DNA of 42,146 bases from NCBI GenBank assembly GCA_905235845.1, contig CAJONG010000005.1, forward strand, positions 1-42,146, in the 5' to 3' direction. Both the position numbers and the translations under genes were made by a program. The notes below the pieces were generated by a model. The model made no database searches. It was given only the letters and a program-made list of their open reading frames with translations, and was not told the DNA's origin. Positions 8,099 to 15,409 of the stretch are shown here, in pieces. This stretch comes from an uncultured Lachnospiraceae bacterium. GTDB taxonomy: Bacteria; Bacillota; Clostridia; Lachnospirales; Lachnospiraceae. Numbering within the stretch: position 1 is the stretch's first letter; the number at the start of each line of letters is the position of its first letter.

Positions 8099-8617
8099 AT
8101 GAATAAAAAGATTTGTCCTCATTGTGGAAGAGAATTTGTCAGTGTAGGTAATAATTCAATCTGTCCGTTTTGTATGACTCAAGTGCGTAATCCCGGTTCT
8201 ACAGAGATGGGTGCAAGCAGAGGAGTAACAACTATATCCTCATTGCCTAAATTCATCAAGAATATTCGCGAAAAGTGGTTGGGTACAATAATAGCCACTG
8301 CTATATCCTTCTTTGTACTTGTTTGTCTTATGAAAGATGAGGAAGCAAGTGGGGCAGTTAAGGTTATTATCTTACTGATTTTGTTTGGAGCGATGTTTGT
8401 GGGTAGGATGGTGAGGTTTTTATTTCCTTCAGTTCCGGCATTCTGGGTCTATTATCTAACGGATATTGTCTTTTTGTTTGTTTTTGTTCATTTGTGGATA
8501 TTGTTTGGACTAGATTATGAGTCTGTGAGGTTTATCTTCGGCAGTACTGTGTTTGGACGGATCCTCTGTTGCTGCTTCTTGAGTTTAGGACCGGCACAGA
8601 TTTCAGCATTGATTTAA
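8099..8617 (+). CDS. Zinc-ribbon membrane protein of unknown function
   Basis: A 172-residue protein. The N-terminus is a zinc ribbon (CPHCG at residues 6-10, CPFC at about 22-25). After a short linker there are about four hydrophobic membrane segments (GTIIATAISFFVLVCLM; VIILLILFGAMFVGRMV; YYLTDIVFLFVFVHLWILF; a Cys-rich segment near the C-terminus). AAAGGAGG stands about 6 bases before the ATG at 8099, which decides the start over an in-frame upstream ATG at 7892. Such ribbon-plus-membrane proteins are common and diverse, and I do not recognise a named family. The next zinc-ribbon gene starts 12 bp downstream, so the two are likely cotranscribed. Confidence 0.65.
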   Translation: MNKKICPHCGREFVSVGNNSICPFCMTQVRNPGSTEMGASRGVTTISSLPKFIKNIREKWLGTIIATAISFFVLVCLMKDEEASGAVKVIILLILFGAMFVGRMVRFLFPSVPAFWVYYLTDIVFLFVFVHLWILFGLDYESVRFIFGSTVFGRILCCCFLSLGPAQISALI

Positions 8618-8629
8618 GGAGAATCGACT

Positions 8630-9179
8630 ATGAAAACATATAATTGCGGTAACTGTGGAGCCCCGTTGGACTTTAATCCACGCTATATGAGAATGCCATG
8701 TCCTCATTGTGGTACTACTAATTTCAATGACAGCCCTTTGACGAAGGAAGAAATAGTTACAAGTGGAAAGGTCAATAATAGCTATGAAATAGAAAGGATT
8801 TTTGTTGAAACCGAAGCTGTTTTCATAAACCCAGTTTCTTGCACTTCTTATAAAGGATCTAACGCTACGGATGAAATAAGAGATGTCGAAGATGTTATAA
8901 GACTAGTTGCTATTTCATCGGGAACTGATTACACGGTAATCGTTAAAGAAGTATCTGAAATAACAGTTAAGAAGACATATAAGTTTCGGCGTAGATGAAG
9001 ACAGAATAGTTGCCCTCGTCGGCATGGGTTGTACTGATCCGTGGCACATAGAGGATTTAAGTAACGGGATACTTATAGAAGAAATTGCGTCAAAAAACAG
9101 GAAGGTTATTATTCTTGATGCGGAAAGCGAAGATGCAAAGTTGGTAGAAAATTGGCTTCAAATCCGGACAGAGAGGTAA
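8630..9179 (+). pseudogene. Zinc-ribbon protein of unknown function, split by a +1 frameshift
   Basis: The first frame (8630-8998) starts with a zinc ribbon (CGNCG at residues 6-10, CPHCG at 24-28) and a soluble region ending ITVKKTYKF. At 8987 the frame changes. One base later the reading continues as GVDEDRIVALVGMGCTDPW, HIEDLSNGILIEEI and KVIILDAESEDAKLVENW, stopping at 9177-9179, with ordinary coding character throughout. The total of 550 nt is one base more than a multiple of three, giving a 182-residue protein if the extra C at 8987 is removed. GGAG lies about 8 bases before the ATG. Alternatively it is a 122-residue protein followed by a non-coding remnant. Function unknown. Confidence 0.6.
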
Positions 9180-9185
9180 GTGATT

Positions 9186-9299
9186 ATGGAAATAATATTG
9201 TTATTTTGTATCGTCCTTCTGGCCATAATACAGTATCTATTGGAGAATGCGATAGAACAATATGAACGTTTGCTGGAAGAAGATAGTGGTCAATCATAG
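9186..9299 (+). CDS. Small single-span membrane peptide (37 residues)
   Basis: A short gene starting 6 bp after the previous stop. Residues 2-19 are strongly hydrophobic (EIILLFCIVLLAIIQYLL), followed by an acidic amphipathic tail (ENAIEQYERLLEEDSGQS). AGAGG lies about 10 bases before the ATG. A hairpin terminator follows 7 bp after the stop, which fits it being the last gene of the zinc-ribbon transcript. Small proteins of this shape are often membrane regulators or toxins, but there is no specific evidence here. Confidence 0.4.
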   Translation: MEIILLFCIVLLAIIQYLLENAIEQYERLLEEDSGQS

Positions 9300-9306
9300 A
9301 TAAAAT

Positions 9307-9350
9307 GAGAGGGATAGGAACATAGTGGATTATTTGTTCTTATCCCTCTC
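9307..9350 (+). terminator. Hairpin terminator after the zinc-ribbon cluster
   Basis: GAGAGGGATAGGAACA (9307-9322) pairs with TGTTCTTATCCCTCTC (9335-9350) over 16 bp with one G-T wobble and a 12-base loop. Only TATATAGTTT follows, so the T-tract is weak. Confidence 0.6.
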
Positions 9351-9490
9351 TATATAGTTTCTCTTATTACTTTTAGTATGGCAGTATTATACTCTTAGCA
9401 AGACTGAACCATATATACACGGACTCATGCACTGTCAATAATACTGACAGTTCGTTCCGAAAATACAGTAATTACGAGAATCTGTTAGCC

Positions 9491-9542
9491 AGTCGCTGTC
9501 TCTTTTTCCTTATGGCACATTTCACTCGGATATGATAGAATC
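9491..9542 (+). repeat. 52-bp direct repeat, copy 1 (upstream of the VapD pair)
   Basis: Matches 10299-10350 at 46 of 52 positions; the first 26 bases (from AGTCGCTGTCTC) are identical. It ends in a conserved extended -10-like sequence TGATAGAAT (9533-9541), which may serve as the promoter of the 9598 gene. The left half corresponds to the right arm of the terminator found at copy 2, but here its left-arm partner is degenerate. Confidence 0.85.
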
Positions 9543-9597
9543 GAGTTAAGCTTAAGAAGCAACGTGTTTGGAAGAATAGCATTGCGAGGATTATTGT

Positions 9598-9933
9598 ATG
9601 TTGAAATTAGAGATTAAGCTGGATGATGATAAAGTTGAGAAGGAAGGAAAATACACTACATCCGGAATATACGGAACAGTAGATAAAGTATTCTCCCAAT
9701 ATGATTTTAACAAGGAAATCCTAAGTGATGGAACGCATTGTTATTACGGAAATGGGAAACCAAAAGACTACGGTATCTTTGGAAAGATCATCACATCCCT
9801 AAAGAATAAGGAATGGTTTATTGATTACCTGTCCAAGTGGCTCTGGTATAATAGTGATGATGGTGAGGATGATGAAGATTATTCTATAGAAGACGTTTTG
9901 TATCACTATACAAACAGAAAGAGCATGGCATAA
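9598..9933 (+). CDS. Conserved small protein, likely partner of the VapD-like gene
   Basis: A 111-residue acidic protein (SDDGEDDEDYSIEDVLYHY near the C-terminus) without membrane segments or a recognisable DNA-binding motif. Its stop overlaps the start of the vapD-like gene by one base (TAATG), so the two are translationally coupled. In VapD systems the first gene usually encodes the neutralising partner, and that role is inferred here. GAGGA lies about 9 bases ahead of the ATG at 9598, which immediately follows a TTGT stretch. Family name not recognised. Confidence 0.6.
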   Translation: MLKLEIKLDDDKVEKEGKYTTSGIYGTVDKVFSQYDFNKEILSDGTHCYYGNGKPKDYGIFGKIITSLKNKEWFIDYLSKWLWYNSDDGEDDEDYSIEDVLYHYTNRKSMA

Positions 9934-10265
9934 TGGCAAAAGGGGAAGTAAAGAGACTTAAAGCAATATATTTTGACATGCGAATAAGAGATTTGGAGAA
10001 TTATTACTCTAAGACAAATCCTAAAGGCGCCTACAAAAAGATCAAGGCGTTTATGTTGAATAATGGGTTTGAGCATGAACAGTATTCGGGATATCATTCC
10101 AAAAAGAAAATGACTGATTTGGAAGTATTTGATCTGATATATGCTATGAGCGAAGAATTGCCATGGATGCAATACTGCATGAATCATTTTGAAGTAACTA
10201 ATATCGGAGCAAATCACGACCTTATGGAGTTGTTTAGCGATGACATTGGATATGAAGAAATATAG
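9933..10265 (+). CDS. VapD-like (Cas2-fold) putative endoribonuclease
   Basis: A 110-residue protein with the VapD layout: an N-terminal beta strand with an acidic tip (LKAIYFDMRIRDLENYYS), an amphipathic helix (GAYKKIKAFMLNNGFEHEQYS), a second strand, the helix FDLIYAMSEELPWMQYCMNHF, and a final strand (VTNIGANHDLMELF). VapD proteins share the ferredoxin-like fold of Cas2 and are reported in other bacteria as ribonucleases that act in toxin–antitoxin modules. The Asp of YFDMRI is the candidate catalytic residue. Together with the 9598 gene it forms a compact two-gene cassette bounded by direct repeats and closed by a terminator. Confidence 0.68.
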   Translation: MAKGEVKRLKAIYFDMRIRDLENYYSKTNPKGAYKKIKAFMLNNGFEHEQYSGYHSKKKMTDLEVFDLIYAMSEELPWMQYCMNHFEVTNIGANHDLMELFSDDIGYEEI

Positions 10266-10280
10266 GGCATTCATAAAGCA

Positions 10281-10315
10281 AAAAAGAGATAGCAAGTAAG
10301 TCGCTGTCTCTTTTT
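10281..10315 (+). terminator. Terminator after the VapD pair
   Basis: AAAAAGAGATAGC (10281-10293) pairs with GCTGTCTCTTTTT (10303-10315), with one T-G wobble and a 9-base loop. The A-rich and T-rich ends would let it work in both directions. Its right arm is the start of repeat copy 2. Confidence 0.8.
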
Positions 10316-10350
10316 CCTTATGGCGCAATCCATCCGGATGTGATAGAATC
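10299..10350 (+). repeat. 52-bp direct repeat, copy 2 (downstream of the VapD pair)
   Basis: Second copy of the repeat at 9491-9542, 808 bp away, with six mismatches. It contributes the right arm of the VapD terminator and ends with the same TGATAGAAT extended -10-like box (10341-10349), here 65 bp ahead of the ECF transporter gene. Confidence 0.85.
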
Positions 10351-10414
10351 TTGGTGTCGACAAGACAGATTATGCTGATTGCAAAGCTTCGTGCTGAGCA
10401 AAAAGGAGGAAAAA

Positions 10415-11038
10415 ATGAATAAAGACGGATCAAATCTATCTCTGAGTAAGAAGATCGCGATCAGTGCGATCCTGTTGGCTATATGTGTAGTCAGCCAGTT
10501 TTTTAAGAACTTAAGTGTCTACATCACGGGACCGGTGATCAACCTCTGCCTCGTGCTCGTGACGCTCACTGCGGGATTGGTATGCGGGCTTATCCTGAGC
10601 ATCATCACGCCGATCACTTCTTTTATGATAACGGGTAATCCGTTAATGAGTGCCGTACCGGCTATCCTGCCCCTTATCATGTTGGGCAATGCAGTCTTGG
10701 TAGTCATGATTCACCTGTTTCTTCGTAAGACGATATCGGGCGGAAACAAGCTGATCAATCCGAAGTCGATCGCTGCGGCCGTACTTGCATCTCTTGTGAA
10801 GGGATGTGTGATGGGTCTTACCATATCACTTTGGCTTTTGCCGACCTTTATCCCTGTGGACAGTCCCTTAAGAGGCAAAATGCCGGTATTCCAGATGACA
10901 TTCTCGGTTGTGCAGTTCACTACGGCATTGATCGGATTCGTGTATTTCTTTATTGTATGGGTGCCGCTTAAGAAGACGGCTATAGTATCGGAGAGTCAGG
11001 TTGGAGACAAGAATAGCGCTGGTAGCGATAATAGTTAA
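10415..11038 (+). CDS. ECF transporter S component (vitamin/cofactor-type substrate-binding membrane protein)
   Basis: A 207-residue integral membrane protein with five to six hydrophobic segments: IAISAILLAICVVSQFF; VINLCLVLVTLTAGLVCGLI; PAILPLIMLGNAVLVVMIHLF; IAAAVLASLVKGCVMGLTI; VQFTTALIGFVYFFIVWV. The layout and the LPLIMLGN-type helix match ECF S components, which capture a micronutrient and share an ATPase/T-protein module encoded elsewhere. Substrate not determinable. I chose ATG 10415, with AAAGGAGGA just upstream, over an ATG 36 bases earlier. Its end overlaps the next gene by 38 nt. It has no ECF ATPase partner in the window. Confidence 0.75.
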   Translation: MNKDGSNLSLSKKIAISAILLAICVVSQFFKNLSVYITGPVINLCLVLVTLTAGLVCGLILSIITPITSFMITGNPLMSAVPAILPLIMLGNAVLVVMIHLFLRKTISGGNKLINPKSIAAAVLASLVKGCVMGLTISLWLLPTFIPVDSPLRGKMPVFQMTFSVVQFTTALIGFVYFFIVWVPLKKTAIVSESQVGDKNSAGSDNS

Positions 11039-11249
11039 GGACAGATCACAGATAACGCGCCTCAATGAGCTGCTTATGGATTACGGGCAGTATATCTTAG
11101 GAAGGATGGGTCTGCCCCATCAGGTGCATAACGGAGAAGAGCTTGCGATTATAAGCATCGCTATGGAAGCTCCTCAGGATGTCATAAGTGCATTATCCGG
11201 CAAGCTGGGTATGTTAAAGGGCGTGACATCCAAGGTGATCTATTCATAA
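11001..11249 (+). CDS. TM1266-family putative iron-only hydrogenase regulator (ACT-like)
   Basis: An 82-residue protein starting with TTG (11001), 38 nt inside the previous gene. ETRIALVAIIVKDRSQITRLNELLMDYGQYILGRMG and the ending LSGKLGMLKGVTSKVIYS match the TM1266 family, small ferredoxin-like/ACT-type proteins usually annotated as iron-only hydrogenase system regulators and often next to hydEFG. No hydrogenase or maturase gene is in the window. Ribosome binding is weak (GGAGAGTCAGG), so translation is probably coupled to the transporter gene. The molecular function of this family is not firmly known to me. Confidence 0.72.
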   Translation: METRIALVAIIVKDRSQITRLNELLMDYGQYILGRMGLPHQVHNGEELAIISIAMEAPQDVISALSGKLGMLKGVTSKVIYS

Positions 11250-11295
11250 GCAAAGTTACCAAAAATCGAATAAAAAAACTGTGACAATTCACGAA

Positions 11296-11347
11296 AATAT
11301 CCCATGAGTGCAAGTAATGATTGAATTAACTGCGCTTATGGGATATT
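11296..11347 (+). other. Long hairpin between the TM1266-like gene and the pentulose kinase
   Basis: AATATCCCAT (11296-11305) pairs with ATGGGATATT (11338-11347). The pairing continues inward as AGTGCA with TGCGCT (one wobble), leaving an 18-base loop. It may terminate the upstream transcript, although only ATATTTATAG follows, or it may be a leader or operator of the kinase gene. A second small hairpin, CCGTGC-acg-GGCACGG-like, lies at about 11362-11377. Confidence 0.5.
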
Positions 11348-11458
11348 ATATTTATAGTGTACCGTGCACGGGCACGGAGAGCGCCGGAACCGGACACAAC
11401 CTGTAGATGGAATGGCGGCACAGACTACAAAATGTATTGGGAGGTAAGAATAGGAGAA

Positions 11459-12928
11459 ATGTTATACGTAGGAATTGACTTAGGAACATCGGCGGTTAAG
11501 CTCTTACTGATGGATGAGACGGGCAAGATACATAAGATCGTATCAAGAGAATACGACCTTTCATTCCCTCATCCCGGATGGTCGGAGCAGAAGCCCGAGG
11601 ATTGGTATGCACAGTCCATCGACGGACTTAAGGAGCTCTTAAGCGAATGTGATAAATCCAAGGTTGCGGGCATAAGCTTCGGCGGACAGATGCACGGTCT
11701 GGTCATACTTGATAAGGATGATAATGTTATAAGACCTGCGATACTGTGGAATGACGGACGTACGACCAAGGAGTGTGATTATCTCAATGATGTCATAGGC
11801 AAGGACAAGCTCTCTGAGTATACGGCCAATATTTCATTTACCGGATTTACGGCTCCCAAGATCTTATGGGTAAAAGCGAATGAGCCTGAGAATTTCGCCC
11901 GTATCGAGAAGATCATGCTTCCCAAGGATTATCTTGCATATAAGTTATCAGGTGTACATTGCACGGATGTATCGGATGCATCCGGAATGCTCTTATTCGA
12001 CGTTAAGAACAGATGCTGGTCCAAGGAGATGATGGAGATCTGTGATGTTAAGGAATCACAGCTTGCGAAGATCTTCGAAAGCTACGAAGTAGTCGGCACG
12101 CTTAAGAGCGATGTTGCGTCAGAGCTTGGTCTTTCAACTGATGTCAAGATCGTTGCCGGTGCAGGTGACAATGCGGCAGCAGCGGTAGGAACAGGTACGG
12201 TAGGTGACGGCAGATGTAATATCTCGCTCGGAACCAGCGGAACGATATTTATCTCATCCAAGACCTTTGGTGTGGATAGCAATAACGCACTTCATTCATT
12301 CGCACATGCCGACGGAAGCTACCATCTGATGGGTTGTATGCTGTCCGCTGCATCATGCAATAAGTGGTGGATGGAGGATATCATAGACACCAAGGATTTT
12401 GCCGGTGAGCAGAAGGCAATAGATAAGCTTGGTGAGAATCATGTATTCTTCCTGCCTTACCTTATGGGTGAGAGATCCCCTATCAATGACCCTTATGCAA
12501 GGGGTACATTCACAGGTATCACCATGGATACCACAAGAGCCGATATGACACAGGCTGTTCTTGAGGGCGTTGCATTTGCGCTCAGAGATTCCTTCGAGGT
12601 AGCGAAGTCACTGGGCATTAAGATAGAGCGTACCAAGATATGCGGCGGCGGAGCGAAGTCACCTCTGTGGAAGAAGATGATAGCCAATATCCTAGGCGTC
12701 AAGGTGGATGTCATCGAGAGCGAAGAAGGTCCGGGCTACGGCGGAGCGATGCTTGCGGCAGTTGCGTGCGGAGAGTTTGCATCCGTTGAGGAAGCGGCAG
12801 CCAAGCTTGTCAAGGTAGTTGACACAGTTGAGCCTGACGCAGAGCTTACAGCCAAGTATGAAGAGCGATATCAGCAGTATAAGAAGATATATCCCGCACT
12901 TAAGCCCATCTTCAAGGCGATAGGATGA
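11459..12928 (+). CDS. xylB: FGGY-family pentulose kinase, xylulokinase-like
   Basis: A 489-residue sugar kinase that phosphorylates a ketopentose with ATP, probably D-xylulose to D-xylulose 5-phosphate. FGGY blocks: YVGIDLGTSAVKLLLMD (phosphate loop), GWSEQKPEDWY, ISFGGQMHGLV and ILWNDGR (the Gly-Gln-Met-His-Gly and Trp-Asn-Asp sugar contacts of xylulokinases), GAGDNAAAAVGTG, LGTSGTIF, and CGGGAKSPLWKKM. I set the start at ATG 11459, where the family begins (LYVGIDLGT) and AGGAGA precedes; upstream in-frame ATGs at 11357 and 11432 would only add hairpin-derived residues. It is followed by DUF4867 and an isomerase-like gene, suggesting a pentose pathway. The exact ketopentose is not proven. 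Confidence 0.85.
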   Translation: MLYVGIDLGTSAVKLLLMDETGKIHKIVSREYDLSFPHPGWSEQKPEDWYAQSIDGLKELLSECDKSKVAGISFGGQMHGLVILDKDDNVIRPAILWNDGRTTKECDYLNDVIGKDKLSEYTANISFTGFTAPKILWVKANEPENFARIEKIMLPKDYLAYKLSGVHCTDVSDASGMLLFDVKNRCWSKEMMEICDVKESQLAKIFESYEVVGTLKSDVASELGLSTDVKIVAGAGDNAAAAVGTGTVGDGRCNISLGTSGTIFISSKTFGVDSNNALHSFAHADGSYHLMGCMLSAASCNKWWMEDIIDTKDFAGEQKAIDKLGENHVFFLPYLMGERSPINDPYARGTFTGITMDTTRADMTQAVLEGVAFALRDSFEVAKSLGIKIERTKICGGGAKSPLWKKMIANILGVKVDVIESEEGPGYGGAMLAAVACGEFASVEEAAAKLVKVVDTVEPDAELTAKYEERYQQYKKIYPALKPIFKAIG

Positions 12929-12989
12929 TTGAAAAACATCGGCAGGTATAAATGCCGGTTGAAATACAGATTAGGAGGTTACAGAATTT

Positions 12990-13604
12990 ATGAAGATTCA
13001 AAATGTTACGGATGCGGCTTTTCGTAAGTACGGAAGAGTCATATCAGAGATCGATTTTACCGAGCTTATCGATGCTATGGAGAAGTCACCTTTGCCGGAG
13101 GATGTAGTGTATGAGCCGTCGATAGATTATCTTGAGGCCACGTCACTTATGGATAAGCTTCAGACAGCCTACTATGGAGAGCTTCCCATCCAGATAGGAT
13201 ATTGCAACGGACACAATCATCTGTTAAATGCGGTTGAGTATCACAGATCATCAGAGCTTGATATTGCCTGCACGGATCTTATTCTTCTCATCGGATGTCA
13301 GCAGGATATCACGGATGATTTCACTTATGATACGAATAAGATAGAGGCATTCCTTGTACCTAAGGGAACGGGTGTTGAGCTCTATGCCACGACACTTCAC
13401 TATGCTCCCTGCAGCGTAGGCGATGCGGGATTCAAGTGCATAGTGGTGCTTCCCAAGGATACCAACCTTCCTCTTGATAAGAAGCACGCAGGCTATGAGG
13501 ATGCACTTATCACAGCCAAGAATAAGTGGCTTATCGGACATGCCGAGGGCGGGCTTGATGCAGGTGCACATATCGGCTTAATAGGTCCCAATGTGAGCGT
13601 ATAG
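12990..13604 (+). CDS. DUF4867-family protein
   Basis: A 204-residue soluble protein. Visible blocks are KYGRVISEIDF, IQIGYCNGHNHLLNAVEYHRSSELD, KIEAFLVPKGTGVELY, TLHYAPC and the closing GGLDAGAHIGLIGPNV. The EYHRSSE and LHYAPC segments give a cupin-like look with conserved His and Glu, as in ureidoglycolate-lyase-like folds. I recognise it as the DUF4867 family, typically found beside sugar isomerase genes as here. It may be an accessory mutarotase or isomerase; this is inference. AGGAGG precedes the ATG by about 9 bases. Confidence 0.7.
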   Translation: MKIQNVTDAAFRKYGRVISEIDFTELIDAMEKSPLPEDVVYEPSIDYLEATSLMDKLQTAYYGELPIQIGYCNGHNHLLNAVEYHRSSELDIACTDLILLIGCQQDITDDFTYDTNKIEAFLVPKGTGVELYATTLHYAPCSVGDAGFKCIVVLPKDTNLPLDKKHAGYEDALITAKNKWLIGHAEGGLDAGAHIGLIGPNVSV

Positions 13605-13675
13605 TCTCGAACCATATTGAAGTAATTCATACAACTTAGTAAGAATTTATAATTACCCGATGGCGGACTGTAATC

Positions 13676-13740
13676 TATAATCGGTAAGGAACCCGATATG
13701 GAACCATGATCACGATATCAGGGTGATTGTCAAGGACAAT
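13676..13740 (+). promoter_or_regulatory. Possible promoter and dyad ahead of the isomerase gene
   Basis: TATAAT at 13676-13681 could be a -10 box; only a weak -35 is visible 17 bp upstream (TTACCC, 13653-13658). Downstream, ATTGTC-aag-GACAAT (13726-13740) is a perfect dyad and contains AGGACAA, the half-site seen twice in front of the ChvE operon at 20.7 kb. A shared regulator is possible but not shown. Confidence 0.35.
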
Positions 13741-13767
13741 AAAAGGTAGAATAAGGAGGATTATTCA

Positions 13768-15252
13768 ATGAACAACATTCCCAAGATCAAATTAGGTATC
13801 GTAGCAGTATCCCGTGACTGCTTCCCTGAGTCTCTGTCTGTCAACAGACGTAAGGCTCTTGTTGATGCCTATAAGAAGAAGTATGATGCAGAGGATATCT
13901 ATGAGTGTCCCGTGTGTATCGTTGAGAGCGAAATCCACATGGTACAGGCTCTTGAGGATATCAAGAAGGCAGGATGTAATGCTCTGTGCGTATACCTCGG
14001 CAACTTCGGTCCCGAGATATCAGAGACTCTCTTAGCTAAGCATTTCGACGGACCCAAGATGTTCTGTGCCGCAGCAGAGGAGAGTCAGGGCGACCTTCAG
14101 GATGGAAGAGGAGACGCATACTGCGGTATGCTCAATGCAAGCTACAATTTAAAGCTTCGTAATGTAGGCGCTTATATCCCGGAGTATCCCGTAGGCGATG
14201 CTGAGGATTGCGCAGACATGATCCATGATTTCATACCTGTAGCACGCGCCATCGCAGGTCTTTCTGATCTTAAGATCATATCATTCGGTCCAAGACCCCT
14301 TAACTTCCTTGCATGTAATGCACCTATCAAGCAGCTTTACAATCTCGGCGTAGAGATAGAAGAGAATTCAGAGCTTGACCTTTTTGAAGCATTCAATAAG
14401 CATGCAGGCGACTCTCGTATACCCGATGTTGTTAAGGACATGGAGAATGAGCTTGGTGCAGGCAATAAGAAGCCTGAGGTACTTGCTAAGCTTGCTCAGT
14501 ATGAGCTTACACTTCTTGACTGGGTTGAGGAGCATAAGGGTTATCGTAAGTATGTCGCTATAGCAGGCAAGTGCTGGCCCGCATTCCAGACACAGTTCGG
14601 CTTTGTTCCCTGCTATGTGAACTCAAGACTTACAGGACGCGGAATACCGGTATCATGTGAGGTTGATATCTACGGATGCTTATCTGAGTACATCGGAACA
14701 TGCGTATCTGATGATATCGTTACACTTCTTGATATCAATAACTCTGTACCTAAGGATATGTACAATGAGTCTATCAAGGGCAAGTTCGATTATCAGTTCA
14801 CGGATACGTTCATGGGCTTCCATTGCGGCAACACATGCTCTAAGAAGCTTGCGGCATGTGAGATGAAGTATCAGAAGATAATGGCAAGGAACCTTCCCGT
14901 TGAAGTTACCAACGGTACTCTTGAGGGCGACATCGCACCCGGAGATATCACATTCTACCGCTTACAGTCTACGGCTGATTCCAAGCTTCGTGCTTATGTG
15001 GCAGAGGGTGAGGTATTGCCTGTAGCTACCAAGTCATTCGGTGGTATTGGCGTATTCGCAATAAAAGAGATGGGACGCTTCTATCGTCATGTGCTTATCC
15101 AGAAGAACTATCCTCACCATGGTGCCGTTGCTTTCGGTCACTACGGCAAGGCCCTCTTCGAGGTATTCAAGTACATAGGCGTACCGATGGAGGATATCAA
15201 TTACAATCAGCCTAAGAGCCTTCCTTATCCTACGGAGAATCCTTTCGCATAA
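13768..15252 (+). CDS. L-fucose/L-arabinose isomerase-fold sugar isomerase
   Basis: A 494-residue protein resembling the fucose/arabinose isomerase superfamily: an N-terminal Rossmann-like half (KIKLGIVAVSRDCFPESLS, CNALCVYLGNFGPE), a central KYVAIAGKCWPAFQTQFGF, PVSCEVDIYGCLSEYIG with the candidate metal-ligand Glu, FHCGNTC, and a C-terminal DITFYRLQS/HHGAVAFGHYG segment with His residues. The family interconverts aldoses and ketoses with Mn2+. Beside a xylulokinase-like kinase and DUF4867 it probably makes the ketopentose substrate, but the aldose is not determinable (D-arabinose, L-fucose, lyxose and others are conceivable). AAGGAGG lies about 9 bases before the ATG. The mature length is near normal. 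Confidence 0.72.
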   Translation: MNNIPKIKLGIVAVSRDCFPESLSVNRRKALVDAYKKKYDAEDIYECPVCIVESEIHMVQALEDIKKAGCNALCVYLGNFGPEISETLLAKHFDGPKMFCAAAEESQGDLQDGRGDAYCGMLNASYNLKLRNVGAYIPEYPVGDAEDCADMIHDFIPVARAIAGLSDLKIISFGPRPLNFLACNAPIKQLYNLGVEIEENSELDLFEAFNKHAGDSRIPDVVKDMENELGAGNKKPEVLAKLAQYELTLLDWVEEHKGYRKYVAIAGKCWPAFQTQFGFVPCYVNSRLTGRGIPVSCEVDIYGCLSEYIGTCVSDDIVTLLDINNSVPKDMYNESIKGKFDYQFTDTFMGFHCGNTCSKKLAACEMKYQKIMARNLPVEVTNGTLEGDIAPGDITFYRLQSTADSKLRAYVAEGEVLPVATKSFGGIGVFAIKEMGRFYRHVLIQKNYPHHGAVAFGHYGKALFEVFKYIGVPMEDINYNQPKSLPYPTENPFA

Positions 15253-15292
15253 GGATAATGTTATGCAATTAATCCCTCCGGATTAATGAAAT

Positions 15293-15394
15293 AAAAGGTC
15301 TGCCACACAGTACATGTATTGACCCGCAAGTACATCCCTGTACTTGCAAACGGGTCTTCGTAACATCGTGTTACGGGTGTGGCAGACCCTTTTT
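15293..15394. terminator. Large branched, bidirectional terminator between converging operons
   Basis: Outer stem: AAAAGGTCTGCCACAC (15293-15308) with GTGTGGCAGACC plus CTTTTT (15377-15394). Inside are two further hairpins: GACCCG with CGGGTC (15321-15326, 15351-15356), enclosing a CAAGTAC/GTACTTG stem, and CGTAACA-tcg-TGTTACG (15359-15375). A-rich and T-rich flanks suit both the plus-strand isomerase and the minus-strand kinase operon. Confidence 0.85.
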
Positions 15395-15409
15395 ATTCTT
15401 ATATGCCGT

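Noticed and set aside
9933-10265. CRISPR adaptation protein Cas2
   Set aside because: The fold is related, but no cas1, other cas genes or repeats are present and the coupled partner gene fits VapD modules.
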